Source: Planktothricoides sp. SR001 (GTDB lineage Bacteria > Cyanobacteriota > Cyanobacteriia > Cyanobacteriales > Laspinemataceae). From it: DNA of 64,000 bases. Below the pieces are notes generated by a model, which was given only the letters and a program-made list of their open reading frames with translations, made no database searches and had not been told where the DNA came from. Each line of letters opens with the position of its first letter. The stretch's first letter is position 1. A program made the position numbers and the translations under genes. Shown here piece by piece: positions 53,466-63,560 of this stretch. Location of the stretch: NCBI RefSeq assembly GCF_001276715.1, contig NZ_LIUQ01000003.1, forward strand, positions 207,381 to 271,380, read 5' to 3'.

Positions 53466-54303
53466 AGTATTTCTGAGGTTATTCTGGATTCCTTGATGAC
53501 GTTGTATGCAGTATTTTAAGGGTCAATAATGCTTAGAGATAATTGCATTTATTATCGGTATTTTTATCTAATTCAGGACTTAGGCAGCTAATCTATATGT
53601 AGGGTGGGCATTGCCCACCATATATATAGTGATTAAATTCTAGATTTGCGTAATTCCTATAATTTTAACCAATAAAAAACAATAGTTAAGCATAAGTATT
53701 GACTGGCAATTAGATTAATGTGACCTAAGTTAACGTGAGGATTACTATCATTAAACATTCAAATTTATAGGGATATGTTAGATTAAAATAAGAAGTAAAA
53801 ATAAAAATAATCGCTGGAAAATTTGAAGATTATAAAATAATTAGGTGAACATAATTAATTGCACTTTTCGTTCCCCACCGTAAATCCTTGGATTCCCGCC
53901 TTCGCGGGAATGACAGCTTTTCTTCTCATGGGGTCTGTGGTGCATTTATTTCTGCCCGTAAACTTATTAGCTAAAGTAGTAGCTAAAAGATTACAATTAA
54001 AGCCAATTAATAATGCTTTAGTTTACGGCATTGCTCTAGTAATTTCGTATATTTAGTTACACTCGATCAGAAAACATGATTATAATGCATTGATTTTATT
54101 CTATGTTTGCATAAAAGTGCAGCATTATACTTGACAAAATCACTTTTTTTGTGCTTTTGATGACTTTTTGGGCAAAGAGTCATCAAAGGCGCCCTTGAGC
54201 AGCGCCTTTGAACGAAAGGTTTTTTCGGTGCGTTACGCTTCGCTAACGCACCCTACAATTTGTCCGGTTTTTTCGGTGCTACGAATCAAGTTTTTTCGGT
54301 GCG
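53466..54303. other. Intergenic region with dispersed repeats
   Basis: No gene can be supported. There is a GTGGGCAATGCCCAC palindrome near 53603. The motif GGTGAACATAATTAATTGCA with an ATTCCCGCCTTCGCGGGAAT palindrome at about 53843-53914 also occurs three times at the right window edge. GGTGCGTTACGC/GCTAACGCACC inverted repeats lie near 54228-54253. A 66-codon frame at 53859 starts inside the palindrome and is doubtful. Confidence 0.65.
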
Positions 54304-56019
54304 TTACGGCGTTTGCCTAACTACAACTTGTAAGGTTCGCAGACGATTGAGGGCAGCGGCTAATTCCAGGGGGCGAAATAGGGCTAAGTCCCCTTGGGGG
54401 TTGGGGGCTAAAATATCTAAGCCTTGGGTCTGAATATCGACCATGACCGCATTGAGGATTTCTGGGAGGGTTTTTTTGCCATTGATATAGTGCTGTTTGG
54501 CGTAAACCATTGCTAAGGCGATCGCCCGCAGTTGATCTCTGCTGACAATTTGTTCCACTGCCCCTAGGTCAATATCTTCGGTGCCAAAAGCTACCTCATC
54601 GATATCCCGGACTTTTAACCGGACATCCCGCTTACCCCGACTGGGATCGAGACTATTTGGGATAGGAATGCGGGGGGTAATTTGGCCAAACTGTTTGCCC
54701 CCTTCCGACTGACGACCTGTGGCGATTTCTTGGGCGACCAGTCGGGCTTTTTCCGTGACATCATCGCTTATGTAATTATCCATTGCCACTACGGTATCCG
54801 CTACATCAAAATAGTCGCCACTGCCCCCCATGACCAGAATGGTGGAAACTCCATGACCTTTGAGGAGTTGCTGGACTTTATCGATAAATGGGGTAATCGG
54901 TTCTTTGTCTTTGCTGATTAACGACTGCATCCGGCGATCGCGAATCATAAAGTTTGTGGCGGAGGTATCTTCATCGAGGAGTAATAGTTTTGTCCCCGCT
55001 TCCAGGGCTTCCATAATATTGGCCGCTTGGGAGGTACTGCCCGATGCATTGGTGGTGGAAAATTCTTTGGTGGATTGCCCTTGGGGTAGTTGATTAATAA
55101 AGGGGGAAATGTCCACACCGCATACTCCCCGACCATCTTCTGCCCGGATTTTCACGGCGGTGCGATCGGTGACGATTAATTCCCGACCATCCCCAGGGAG
55201 ATGGTTATAAACCCCTAGTTCGATCGCCCGTAATAAGGTTGACTTGCCATGATATCCCCCACCAACAATTAAGGTGACACCTTGGGGAATACCCATTCCG
55301 GTGACTTTGCCCCGGTTGGGACAGTTAAACTCTACCCGCAACGTGGGGGGCGTTTTAAAGGGGATGGCATCCGGTAAAGGGCGATCGTCTACGCCACTGC
55401 GTCGGGCAAGGCAAGCCCCATCAGGGATAAAGGCAACTAAGCCCCGGCTAGATAATTGCGATCGCAGCCAGTCCGCATCTTCGACGGTTTCTACTTGTTC
55501 TCGGATGGTTTCCGCATTCAATTTTGCATAAATTAAGGCGTTTTGCACGATATGAGGGATATCCTCACAGAGAATTTCTGCCGCTTGACGCCCCAAAATG
55601 GTTCTACCTCTGGCGGGCAGTCCCACCACAAACCGCAGTTCTATCCATTCAGGGGAGATTAAACAGGAGGTGCGATCGAGCACTTCTTGCCCCAACCGGG
55701 CTAGGGAAATTTGGCCACTTTTACCACTGCCGCGATGCATTGACATTTTTTGGGCCCAACGAGCAAATTCGCGGGTCAGGTAATCTCGCAGGGCAACTTC
55801 TCGACTCTTACTTTGATACAGTTCGGGGGGAAAACCAGCGATATCCTGACTCACCTGTACCCGTAACTTACTGGGCGCCGCAAACGGATCTCCCTGAACA
55901 TAATCTATATGTAGAGTAAAATCGGGAAACTCATATCGACCTTGAATATCTTTGTAAGCTTTATAGTTGCGATTATCAAGTTTAAGTAATTGCTGGTAGA
56001 GGCTTTGATAGTTGTCCAT
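54304..56019 (-). CDS. Predicted ATPase of the ABC class
   Basis: This 571-aa protein belongs to the soluble ABC_ATPase family (Pfam PF09818-like). The N-terminal part is family-specific (MDNYQSLYQQLLKLDNRNYK...DYVQGDPFAAPSKLRV). The ATP site has Walker A VGGGYHGKSTLL near residue 253, a signature-like FSTTNASGSTSQAANIMEA, and Walker B KLLLLDEDTSATNF. No transporter domain exists and the cellular role is not established. Distant relatives bind nucleic acids. Its ATG at 56019 matches the family start. The last codons lie next to a GGTGCGTTACGG repeat. Confidence 0.93.
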   Translation of the reverse strand: MDNYQSLYQQLLKLDNRNYKAYKDIQGRYEFPDFTLHIDYVQGDPFAAPSKLRVQVSQDIAGFPPELYQSKSREVALRDYLTREFARWAQKMSMHRGSGKSGQISLARLGQEVLDRTSCLISPEWIELRFVVGLPARGRTILGRQAAEILCEDIPHIVQNALIYAKLNAETIREQVETVEDADWLRSQLSSRGLVAFIPDGACLARRSGVDDRPLPDAIPFKTPPTLRVEFNCPNRGKVTGMGIPQGVTLIVGGGYHGKSTLLRAIELGVYNHLPGDGRELIVTDRTAVKIRAEDGRGVCGVDISPFINQLPQGQSTKEFSTTNASGSTSQAANIMEALEAGTKLLLLDEDTSATNFMIRDRRMQSLISKDKEPITPFIDKVQQLLKGHGVSTILVMGGSGDYFDVADTVVAMDNYISDDVTEKARLVAQEIATGRQSEGGKQFGQITPRIPIPNSLDPSRGKRDVRLKVRDIDEVAFGTEDIDLGAVEQIVSRDQLRAIALAMVYAKQHYINGKKTLPEILNAVMVDIQTQGLDILAPNPQGDLALFRPLELAAALNRLRTLQVVVRQTP

Positions 56020-56218
56020 TTTCCAAGACTGAAAAAATCACTGCTGTCTATTCTATGAGAGCATATTCGTTTTGCAGAGAAAAGAACCAACAACAAAGAA
56101 CCAACAACCAACAACAAAGAACAAAATTGCCGATTTTGTTACAAAATGTTAAGGATACTAGGCTCAACCTAGTGCAAATTACAATTGTTTTCCTTTTCAA
56201 AATTACCTTTTACCGCTA

Positions 56219-57133
56219 ATGACCGTCACTGCTGAGACTGAAATTAATCTTTTAAACTTACCGGCGAAAACCTGGACTTGGCGCGGTTGGGATATTTGCT
56301 ATCAACAGATGGGGTCGTCCGGCCCTGGGGTAGTCTTAGTCCACGGATTCGGCGCCTCCTGGGGACATTGGCGGAAAAATATCCCCGCCCTGGCAAGTCA
56401 CTGCCGAGTGTATGCCATTGATTTGATTGGTTTTGGGGGTTCGGCTAAACCCACTCCAGGAGTGGAAATTGCTTATACCTTTGAAACTTGGGCCGATCAA
56501 ATTGCGGATTTTTGCCGGGAAGTCGTTGGTGGTTCGGCCTTTCTGGTGGGGAATTCTATCGGTTGTGTGGCCGTAATGCAAGCGGCAGTATCCCATCCCG
56601 AAATTGCCCGGAAAGTGGCTTTACTCAATTGTTCCTTGCGGTTACTCCATGACCGAAAACGGGCGGAAATGCCTTGGTATCGCCGCGTTGGGGCTCCCAT
56701 TGCCCAAAAAATTCTCAATGTTAAATGGGTGGCGCAGTTATTTTTTCGGCAGCTTGCGACCAGGGAAACAGTGCGAAAAGTTCTCCGGCAGGCTTATAAG
56801 CGATCGGAAGCTGTCACCGATGAACTGATCGATCTGTTGATGAAACCTGCGGCTGACCCTGGGGCGGTGGATGTGTTTGTGGCTTTTACTAGCTATTCCC
56901 AAGGCCCATTACCAGAAGATTTATTGCCAATTTTGCCTTGTCCCGCGTTGGTAATTTGGGGGATTGATGACCCTTGGGAACCGATCGCATTAGGAAAGCA
57001 GTTTGTTAAGTTCCGTACCGTAGAAAAGTTTATTGCCTTGGCAGGGGTAGGTCATTGTCCTCAAGATGAGGCCCCGGAATTGGTTAATCCCATTTTGCAA
57101 GAATGGATTTTACATAGTTCTCTTAGTCAGTAG
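56219..57133 (+). CDS. Alpha/beta hydrolase
   Basis: This 304-aa protein has the alpha/beta-hydrolase fold. The oxyanion motif is LVHGFGASWGHWRKN, and the conserved strand is YAIDLIGFGGSAKP. The nucleophile elbow is VGNSIGC (Ser near residue 113), the acid lies in WGIDDPWEP, and His in GVGHCPQDEAPELVN. This resembles chloroplast and cyanobacterial hydrolases of unknown substrate, some linked to pigment or quinone metabolism. All catalytic residues are present. It is followed by a duplicated repeat and a terminator. Confidence 0.93.
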   Translation: MTVTAETEINLLNLPAKTWTWRGWDICYQQMGSSGPGVVLVHGFGASWGHWRKNIPALASHCRVYAIDLIGFGGSAKPTPGVEIAYTFETWADQIADFCREVVGGSAFLVGNSIGCVAVMQAAVSHPEIARKVALLNCSLRLLHDRKRAEMPWYRRVGAPIAQKILNVKWVAQLFFRQLATRETVRKVLRQAYKRSEAVTDELIDLLMKPAADPGAVDVFVAFTSYSQGPLPEDLLPILPCPALVIWGIDDPWEPIALGKQFVKFRTVEKFIALAGVGHCPQDEAPELVNPILQEWILHSSLSQ

Positions 57134-57172
57134 ATTGATTGTAGACATTCAGAATAGACAGCACTTGTCAGA

Positions 57173-57296
57173 GTTATGAAGTACAAAAAAACCCTGTCAT
57201 TCCCGCGCAGGCGGGAATCCAGAAAACCTCTGTAGTTATGAAGTACAAAAAAACCCTGTCATTCCCGCGCAGGCGGGAATCCACAAAACCTCTGTA
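57173..57296. repeat. 62-bp tandem duplication
   Basis: Two adjacent copies (57173-57234 and 57235-57296) start GTTATGAAGTACAAAAAA and each contain the palindrome ATTCCCGCGCAGGCGGGAAT. They differ at very few positions (including one extra A and CAG/CAC). Confidence 0.92.
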
Positions 57297-57326
57297 ATCC
57301 CGATAATAACCGCTATATTCTTTTTC

Positions 57327-57360
57327 AACCGATCGCGTTTTATCTGCGATCGGTTTTTTT
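57327..57360 (+). terminator. Intrinsic terminator of the alpha/beta hydrolase gene
   Basis: AACCGATCGC pairs with GCGATCGGTT around a 9-base loop and is followed by T7. The stem incorporates the HIP1-like GCGATCG core. Confidence 0.9.
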
Positions 57361-57519
57361 GATTCATGGAAATTTAAATTATACCAAGTAGTCAGGTAGG
57401 GTGCGTTAGGCGGTCAGAAACCAATTGATAATCAACAAGAATTATAGGTATTTGACCGCCGTAACGCACCTGATTATTTACGTCAAAGAGGAATGAGGAA
57501 TATAGAACAAATAGACAAA

Positions 57520-58257
57520 CTAAGCGGGAGAATTACTATCAGGATCGATTCCGGCTTCTCGGAGTAGCTGTCCTAACCGTTTAGCCCGTTCGATCGCCAT
57601 CTCCTTTTCCTGACGTTCTTGTTGCAGTTGTTCCTCAGCAATAGCTGCCCGATTTTCGGCGGCAACTAACTGTTGTTGAACTTGGATATAATCCGCAAAA
57701 GGTTGACCATCTGGACGATATAATATTAATGTATCTGATGTAAGTTCAAAGCGAATTCCCAGACGCGGGGAAACCCAGCCATTAATTTCATCAATCACAT
57801 CCAGCCATTCTTCAGAACGCAGCCATCCAGTTAAATGGTTGCTGTCTGGGTCATAGAGATAATATTCTTCTACCCCATAGCGGTTGTAAAAGAATAATTT
57901 GCGGTTCATTTCTTTGGCCGTATTGCCCGGAGACAAAATTTCAAATACCACTTGAGGGCTGATATTATTGTCTTTCCACTGCTGATAAGAACCACGGTCT
58001 TTTTTCTCTACTCCAAAAACTATCATTACATCGGGGGCTTGGCGTAGTTTATTATTCCCTTCTACCGGATACCAAAGTAAGTCTCCGGCCACAAAAACAT
58101 CAGGGCGATCGGCAAATAACCAGGCTAAATTATACTGAATTACTGTCAGCCAACGAAATTGAATGGTATTATCGGCGATCGGTTGTCCGTCACTATCAGG
58201 ATAAATGATTTCCGCATCGGTTTGGGTATCGGTTTGGGGCTGTAATTGTGTGACCAT
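57520..58257 (-). CDS. Uma2 (DUF820) family protein
   Basis: This 245-aa protein has the PD-(D/E)XK-nuclease-like Uma2 fold that is expanded in cyanobacteria. Conserved segments are GDLLWYPVEGNNKLRQAPDV (Asp of the motif), PQVVFEILSPGNTAKEMNRK (the E-x-L-S-P motif and Lys) and KLFFYNRYGVEEYYLYDP. The C-terminal ~50 residues are a coiled coil (AAIAEEQLQQERQEKEMAIE). Nuclease activity is assumed from the fold. The ATG at 58257 is used since the upstream extension begins with TTG. Confidence 0.9.
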   Translation of the reverse strand: MVTQLQPQTDTQTDAEIIYPDSDGQPIADNTIQFRWLTVIQYNLAWLFADRPDVFVAGDLLWYPVEGNNKLRQAPDVMIVFGVEKKDRGSYQQWKDNNISPQVVFEILSPGNTAKEMNRKLFFYNRYGVEEYYLYDPDSNHLTGWLRSEEWLDVIDEINGWVSPRLGIRFELTSDTLILYRPDGQPFADYIQVQQQLVAAENRAAIAEEQLQQERQEKEMAIERAKRLGQLLREAGIDPDSNSPA

Positions 58258-58540
58258 ATTATTACCTACCAAATTTTCACCATAAATTATTTTTTACCAT
58301 ATATTAATCATTTTAGCTATTTTTTTATTTTTTTGTTAAAATTTATTAAAAGTTTAGATTAACAATAAGATTTGTTTTAATGTAACATAAAAACAAAAAA
58401 TGTAAAAAAATCACCGCATAAACCTAGATACACGGTGATATTTCATCATTTTTATTTTACGCCGGATATTTATAGTACACAGATAACTGTGTAATGTTAT
58501 AATGTAATGTTAACTAAACCAAGTATTTTTTAGATTACCC
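58258..58540. other. AT-rich divergent promoter region
   Basis: 283 very AT-rich bases separate the Uma2 gene from the divergent kinase gene. No hairpin or gene is evident. GTAATGTTATAATGTAATGTTAA near 58491 contains a duplicated TAATGT and could include a -10 box (TATAAT at 58498). Confidence 0.5.
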
Positions 58541-59836
58541 ATGATTGGACACTTATTAGATGATCGCTATCAAATCACCCAAGAATTAGCCCAAGGTGGT
58601 TTTGGCAAAACCTATCTTGCCCAAGATACTAAGCTACCGGGACATCCTAATTGTTTGGTTAAGCAACTTTATCCCCAAAAAGGAGATCCAGCGTCTTTAC
58701 AAAAGGCTTTTGAATTGTTTGAAAGGGAGGCAAAAGCTTTACAAAATTTGGGGCAAAAGTGCGATTGCATTCCTAGGTTATTAGCGTATTTACAGGAAAA
58801 TGGGGAATTTTATCTGGTTCAAGACTATATTCAGGGACATACTTTGTTACATAAACTATTGCCTGGTCAGCCTTGGCAGGAAGACAAAGTAATTCAACTG
58901 TTAATCGATATTCTGGAACCCCTGGAAGTTGTGCATCAACACAAGGTAATTCATCGGGATATTAACCCCAATAATATTATGCTCCGAACGGTAGATAGTC
59001 GCTTATTTTTGATTGACTTTGGGGCTGTTAAAGAAGTGGTGACTCAGGGGAGTAATCCCACGAGTGTCATTTATACTCCTGGTTATGCCCCACCGGAACA
59101 ATTAATCGGAAAACCAGAGTTAAGCAGTGATATTTATGCGGTGGGAATTATTGCTATTCAAGCTTTAACGGGGATTAGTTACTCAGAATTAAAGCAATTA
59201 CCAACCGATAGCAATAATGAATTAGTCTGGCAAAATCAGGCAAAATTCAGCCCAGCTTTGGGTTATATTTTAGAGAAGATGGTGCGGTTTAATCATCAAG
59301 AACGCTATGCCACAGCCAAGGAAGCATTAACCGCAGTCAAAGGTTTGTTAGAACCAGCAATAACAACGCAACCATCACCACTGCCCCCACCCCCACCAAA
59401 ACGCCCTTGGGGATTAATTTTATTGGGGATATTGGGCATATCAGTAGGAGTTGGGGCAGGGTTATTTTTAATTATGAATAAATCCGGGCAAAAATTACCG
59501 TTAAATGGGGTAGCAATTGAGGGCATTTTGGCTGAAGGCGATCGCACTTACATGGACTTAGCCCAAAACATCAATACCTATGCAGACTATTACTTGATTG
59601 CCGGGAAACAAGGGCAAACCGTCACCATTGAAATGACCAGCAATCAAATCGACCCTTATCTGGTATTGCGCGATCGCCAGGGCAAAGAATTAGCCTTCAA
59701 TGATGATATTTCTACCCAAGATTCTAACGCCAAAATTGAGATAACTTTACCGGAAGATGGGAACTATACGGTAATTGCGCGATCGGCTGAATCCGGCGAA
59801 TCTGGAAATTACCGGATCTCGGCTGTAGGTGACTAA
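58541..59836 (+). CDS. Ser/Thr protein kinase with C-terminal PPC-like domain
   Basis: This 431-aa membrane-bound Hanks-type kinase starts MIGHLLDDRYQITQELAQGG. The glycine loop is AQGGFGKTYLA, ATP-binding Lys41 is in VKQLYP, and the catalytic loop is HRDINPN with Asp140. The DFG motif is at 159-161, and YTPGYAPPEQL forms the activation segment end. A Pro-rich linker leads to one membrane helix (GLILLGILGISVGVGAGLFL), placing the last ~110 residues outside. That part (EGDRTYMDLAQNINTYADYY...IDPYLVLRDRQGKEL) resembles a PPC-type beta domain, probably a sensor. All catalytic residues are intact. Confidence 0.95.
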   Translation: MIGHLLDDRYQITQELAQGGFGKTYLAQDTKLPGHPNCLVKQLYPQKGDPASLQKAFELFEREAKALQNLGQKCDCIPRLLAYLQENGEFYLVQDYIQGHTLLHKLLPGQPWQEDKVIQLLIDILEPLEVVHQHKVIHRDINPNNIMLRTVDSRLFLIDFGAVKEVVTQGSNPTSVIYTPGYAPPEQLIGKPELSSDIYAVGIIAIQALTGISYSELKQLPTDSNNELVWQNQAKFSPALGYILEKMVRFNHQERYATAKEALTAVKGLLEPAITTQPSPLPPPPPKRPWGLILLGILGISVGVGAGLFLIMNKSGQKLPLNGVAIEGILAEGDRTYMDLAQNINTYADYYLIAGKQGQTVTIEMTSNQIDPYLVLRDRQGKELAFNDDISTQDSNAKIEITLPEDGNYTVIARSAESGESGNYRISAVGD

Positions 59837-59849
59837 TAGCTGCGGATAA

Positions 59850-60120
59850 CACCAACTGTCATTCCCGCGAACGACATCATCCGCTTTATCCGTTGTGTGT
59901 GGTGCGTCTAGGCTGGAATAAAGGTTATTTGTTTTTGCCTTAAGCTTCCGCGAACGACACCCTACGTCTACGTCATTCTCTGTCATTCCCGCGAATGCGG
60001 GAATCCACTTTTTTTTACCACAGAGACACAGAGGACACAAAGACAGTTGTTAGCTTATCCGTTATGTGTGGTGCGTCTAGGCTTAAGTTGCCGCGAACAA
60101 CACCCTAGGTCTGAACTGAT
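59850..60120. repeat. Mixed dispersed repeats upstream of the COP23 gene
   Basis: CATTCCCGCGAA palindrome halves occur near 59858 and 59981. A GTGTGTGGTGCGTCTAGGCT unit appears twice (about 59897 and 60064). A complete ATTCCCGCGAATGCGGGAAT palindrome followed by a CCACAGAGACACAGAGGAC stretch lies at about 59985-60045. The same composite follows the COP23 gene at 60741. Confidence 0.85.
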
Positions 60121-60151
60121 AAAGTAATACAAGGATTTAGCAGGTCTTACT

Positions 60152-60709
60152 ATGAAAATTAAACCTCTGGTGGCAGTATCGATCGCCTGTTTGTTAACTG
60201 CCTCTTGTAGCCAACAGGCATTCTCTAATAAATCCACCGCCCAAAAGACATATCCTAGTGCTAATGTACGGTTTACCTGTCTCGAAGGCTATGACAAAGA
60301 GGCGGACAAGCGGTTGCCCACCACTTATGCCTTTACCGGAGGGCAAAAACGGGCAATTATTCGCTGGTCAACGGAATACTTTAGCGGGTCAGATTGGGAT
60401 CCAAAATCTCGTTGCGAGGAAGTTTCTCCTCGTTTCCAGATGGCTTACGACAATAAAAACCTGAATTTCATCACCAACGGAACGATGAACAATCAGCCCG
60501 TGATTTGTACGGCATTGGAAGATGGTGGGCCATGCGCCGATTTACTGATTACTTTGCGACCCACAGACAATGGGTTGGAACTTGCCACAGAACTGGGGCA
60601 AGTTTTGAACGGTCGGTCTACGGGGCCAATGCGTCATAGTTCGGGAAATTCGCAAGTTTATATCCAGGTTGATATTGACGAGTTTATCCGCAATGCCCCG
60701 GTTGAGTAA
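60152..60709 (+). CDS. COP23 domain lipoprotein
   Basis: This 185-aa protein has a signal peptide MKIKPLVAVSIACLLTASCS with a lipobox-like TASC, so it is probably an exported lipoprotein. The mature part matches the circadian oscillating protein COP23 family: FTCLEGYDKEADKRLPTTYA, IIRWSTEYFSGSDWDPKSRC, FQMAYDNKNLNFITNGTMNN and PVICTALEDGGPCADLLITL, with four spaced Cys that may form disulfides. The molecular role of the family is unknown. The downstream protease-TPR gene is 139 bp away and may be linked. Confidence 0.9.
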   Translation: MKIKPLVAVSIACLLTASCSQQAFSNKSTAQKTYPSANVRFTCLEGYDKEADKRLPTTYAFTGGQKRAIIRWSTEYFSGSDWDPKSRCEEVSPRFQMAYDNKNLNFITNGTMNNQPVICTALEDGGPCADLLITLRPTDNGLELATELGQVLNGRSTGPMRHSSGNSQVYIQVDIDEFIRNAPVE

Positions 60710-60848
60710 ACGGTTCTGTCATTCCCGCGTTTTTCTCTGTCATTCCCGCGAATGCGGGAATCCACTTTTTTTACCACAGAGACACAGAGGACACGAAGGA
60801 AGTCATCAACCCATCCGCTACCAACATACACATATATATATACAGATC

Positions 60849-63560
60849 ATGCATCGCCATTCTTTATCCCTAATTACATCCCTAACTAGCTTGGGCTTAT
60901 GGCTAATTCCCGCATCAGCCCTATATCTCGGTGGTTGTTCCTCCCCAACCGCAACAGTGACTAATCAGGTTTATACCCCGGAACAGCTACAACAAATCGC
61001 CCGTTCCATCGCCGTGAAGGTGTTGAGTGGCGATAACCGAGGGTCGGGAACCTTGATTAGTCGCCGAGGAGATGGCCAAAATCAGGTCTATACGGTGTTG
61101 ACCAATAGCCATGTAGTCACCCCCGGACAGCCCTACCGCATTGAAACCCCGGATGGGCAAGTTTATCCGGCAGAGTTGAAGGGTGGGGCGTTGGTGGAGA
61201 ATTTTGCCGGGAAAGATGCGGCTTTGTTGGAGTTTCGCAGTAGCAACGACTACCCGGTGGCAACTCAGACCGGGAATAGTCCCACGGTGGGGGATAAGGT
61301 GTTGGCGGCTGGGTTTCCTTATGATGGGGATGGGCTGGTTTTTGCCCCAGGGATCGTGGAGTTATTGTCGGATCCGGCTTTGCAGGGGGGATATCAAGTT
61401 GGCTATAGCAGCGAAATTCAGCAGGGGATGAGTGGTGGCCCGGTGTTGAGTAGTCAAGGTGAGTTGGTGGCAATTAATGGCATGGCTGCTTTTCCCATTT
61501 TGCAGCAGGCATATACTTATATGGACGGTTCCCGGCCCGATGATGGCTTGCGGCAACAGATGAATCGCTTGAGTTGGGGGGTTCCGGTGGCTGCCCTAAT
61601 TCCTCCTAGTCCCAATACGGAACAAAAACCCCCTCTGACTGGGTTAGCGGCAGAGGTGGATGAGATAGCAGCTAAAATTACCGTCCGCATTGAAGCGGAA
61701 ACAGGCAATGGGTCGGGAGTGATTATTGCCCAAAATGGCACTACCTATTATGTCGCTACTGCTACCCATGTGGTGCCACAAAAAGCCAAGTATCAGGTAG
61801 TCACCCCCGACGGCAAACGCTACCCGGTGAACTATAGCAATGTCACCTTATTTCCGGGAGTAGACTTGGCAGTGTTGCAGTTTAGCAGCCAGCAAACCTA
61901 TCCCGTCGCAACTCTGGCTGAGTATAAGTTAGAAGTAGATGAACAGCAGTGGGTGTTTCTCTCAGGATGGCCCGGAGTGCAACCGGGCAACCCCTTTCAG
62001 CGAGAATTTACTGCGGGACTGGCTTTTAGTGAGTTTGCAGGGTCGGTTGTTGTTCAAAATTCTTCTTCCTTAGCCAATGGTTATGAGTTGGTGTACACCA
62101 ATTTGAGTAAAAAAGGTATGAGTGGTGGACCGGTATTGGATACCCAGGGGCGAGTGATTGGGATTCACACTGCGGCTGAGGGAGATGACTTATACGAGGT
62201 AGAGTTGGGCTATAGTTTGGGAGTACCCATTAGAACTTTGATCGGTTTGGCGTCTCAGGCAGGGATTGAATCAGAATGGTTGAAAGTAGAAACTGTTCCG
62301 CCACGGAAATTAACTGAACAAGAAGAGAAAGATTCTTTGATTGCCACCGTATTGACTTTGGAAAAACCTTCTGCAACTGGTAGTTATGAAAATTGGGTAA
62401 ACTATGGCAACCAGTTGTGGCGGGTGAGTTTCAATGAACTAGCGGTTAAAGCTTTTGACCAAGCGATTAAGATTAAGCCGAAGTCATATCCCGCTTGGTA
62501 TGGAAAAGGGTTAGCCCTGAAAGAGGAGGAAAGATACCGAGAAGCTATTGCCGCTTTCGATCAAGTTATTCAAATTCAATCTAATATCTCCGAAGCATGG
62601 CGAGAACGGGGAGAAGCTTTTGCCCGGTTAAAGGACTATCCTCAAGCCCTGGCATCTATTGATGCAGCCATTAAGCATAGTCGGCAACCGGATTTTAAGC
62701 TTTCTGGGCTGCGCGGCGATTGGCTGAGTGAATTAAAACGCTATCCAGAAGCAGTTGATGCCTACAGTGAAGCGATAAAAATTAAACCTCATTTGTTTGC
62801 CTACTACAACCGGGGAAATGCCTGGAGTAACCGAGAAAACTATGAAAAAGCGATCGCTGACTACACCCAAGCCATCAACCTTGACCCTGAACTTGCCGCA
62901 GCCTACAGCAACCGGGGACTTGCCTGGAGTAACCTCAAAGACTATCAAAAAGCGATCACCGACTATACCCAAGCCATCAACCTTGACCCAAAACTTGCCG
63001 CAGCCTACAGCAACCGAGGAATTGCCTGGGCTGACCTAAAAGATTATGAAAAAGCGATCGCTGACTACAACCAAGCCATCAACCTTGACCCTAAATATGC
63101 CGCAGCCTACAACAACCGGGGAAATGCCTGGTACGAACTGAAAGAGTATGAAAAAGCGATCGCTGACTACACCCAAGCGATCAACCTTGACCCTAAAGAT
63201 GCCCTAGCCTACAACAACCGGGGAATTGCCTGGGCTAACCTAAAAGAGTATGAAAAAGCGATCGCTGACTACACCCAAGCGATCAACCTTGACCCTAAAG
63301 ATGCCCTAGCCTACAACAACCGGGGAATTGCCTGGAGAAATCGAAAAGAGTATGAAAAAGCGATCGCTGACTTCACTCAAGCGATCAACCTTGACCCTAA
63401 AGATGCCGCAGCCTACGGCAACCGGGGAATTGCCTATATTTATTTAGGAGATAAAGAAACAGCGATTGAAGATATGAAAAAAGCTGAACAACTATTTTGT
63501 CAGCAAGGCGATCCTAAATGTGAATTAGCGCGAGATGCTCTCAAACTGCTTGACAAGTAG
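60849..63560 (+). CDS. Exported double trypsin-like protease with TPR array
   Basis: This 903-aa protein starts MHRHSLSLITSLTSLGLWLI and has a signal segment ending LYLGGCSS, a possible lipobox. Two tandem serine-protease domains follow. The first has NSHVV (His), KDAALLEF (Asp) and QGMSGGPVL (Ser). The second has ATHVV, VDLAVLQF and KGMSGGPVL. Both triads look intact. A linker leads to about ten TPR units; the last seven repeat AYNNRGIAWANLKEYEKAIA almost unchanged, down to DNA level with a 102-bp period. The ATG at 60849 is chosen because the upstream frame runs through dispersed repeats. It is likely a cell-surface protease with a protein-binding scaffold. Confidence 0.92.
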   Translation: MHRHSLSLITSLTSLGLWLIPASALYLGGCSSPTATVTNQVYTPEQLQQIARSIAVKVLSGDNRGSGTLISRRGDGQNQVYTVLTNSHVVTPGQPYRIETPDGQVYPAELKGGALVENFAGKDAALLEFRSSNDYPVATQTGNSPTVGDKVLAAGFPYDGDGLVFAPGIVELLSDPALQGGYQVGYSSEIQQGMSGGPVLSSQGELVAINGMAAFPILQQAYTYMDGSRPDDGLRQQMNRLSWGVPVAALIPPSPNTEQKPPLTGLAAEVDEIAAKITVRIEAETGNGSGVIIAQNGTTYYVATATHVVPQKAKYQVVTPDGKRYPVNYSNVTLFPGVDLAVLQFSSQQTYPVATLAEYKLEVDEQQWVFLSGWPGVQPGNPFQREFTAGLAFSEFAGSVVVQNSSSLANGYELVYTNLSKKGMSGGPVLDTQGRVIGIHTAAEGDDLYEVELGYSLGVPIRTLIGLASQAGIESEWLKVETVPPRKLTEQEEKDSLIATVLTLEKPSATGSYENWVNYGNQLWRVSFNELAVKAFDQAIKIKPKSYPAWYGKGLALKEEERYREAIAAFDQVIQIQSNISEAWRERGEAFARLKDYPQALASIDAAIKHSRQPDFKLSGLRGDWLSELKRYPEAVDAYSEAIKIKPHLFAYYNRGNAWSNRENYEKAIADYTQAINLDPELAAAYSNRGLAWSNLKDYQKAITDYTQAINLDPKLAAAYSNRGIAWADLKDYEKAIADYNQAINLDPKYAAAYNNRGNAWYELKEYEKAIADYTQAINLDPKDALAYNNRGIAWANLKEYEKAIADYTQAINLDPKDALAYNNRGIAWRNRKEYEKAIADFTQAINLDPKDAAAYGNRGIAYIYLGDKETAIEDMKKAEQLFCQQGDPKCELARDALKLLDK

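Noticed and set aside
53859..54056. 66-aa frame with a possible membrane helix
   Set aside because: Its first third is the ATTCCCGCCTTCGCGGGAAT repeat. The rest could be a gene fragment but has no start of its own and no recognisable family.
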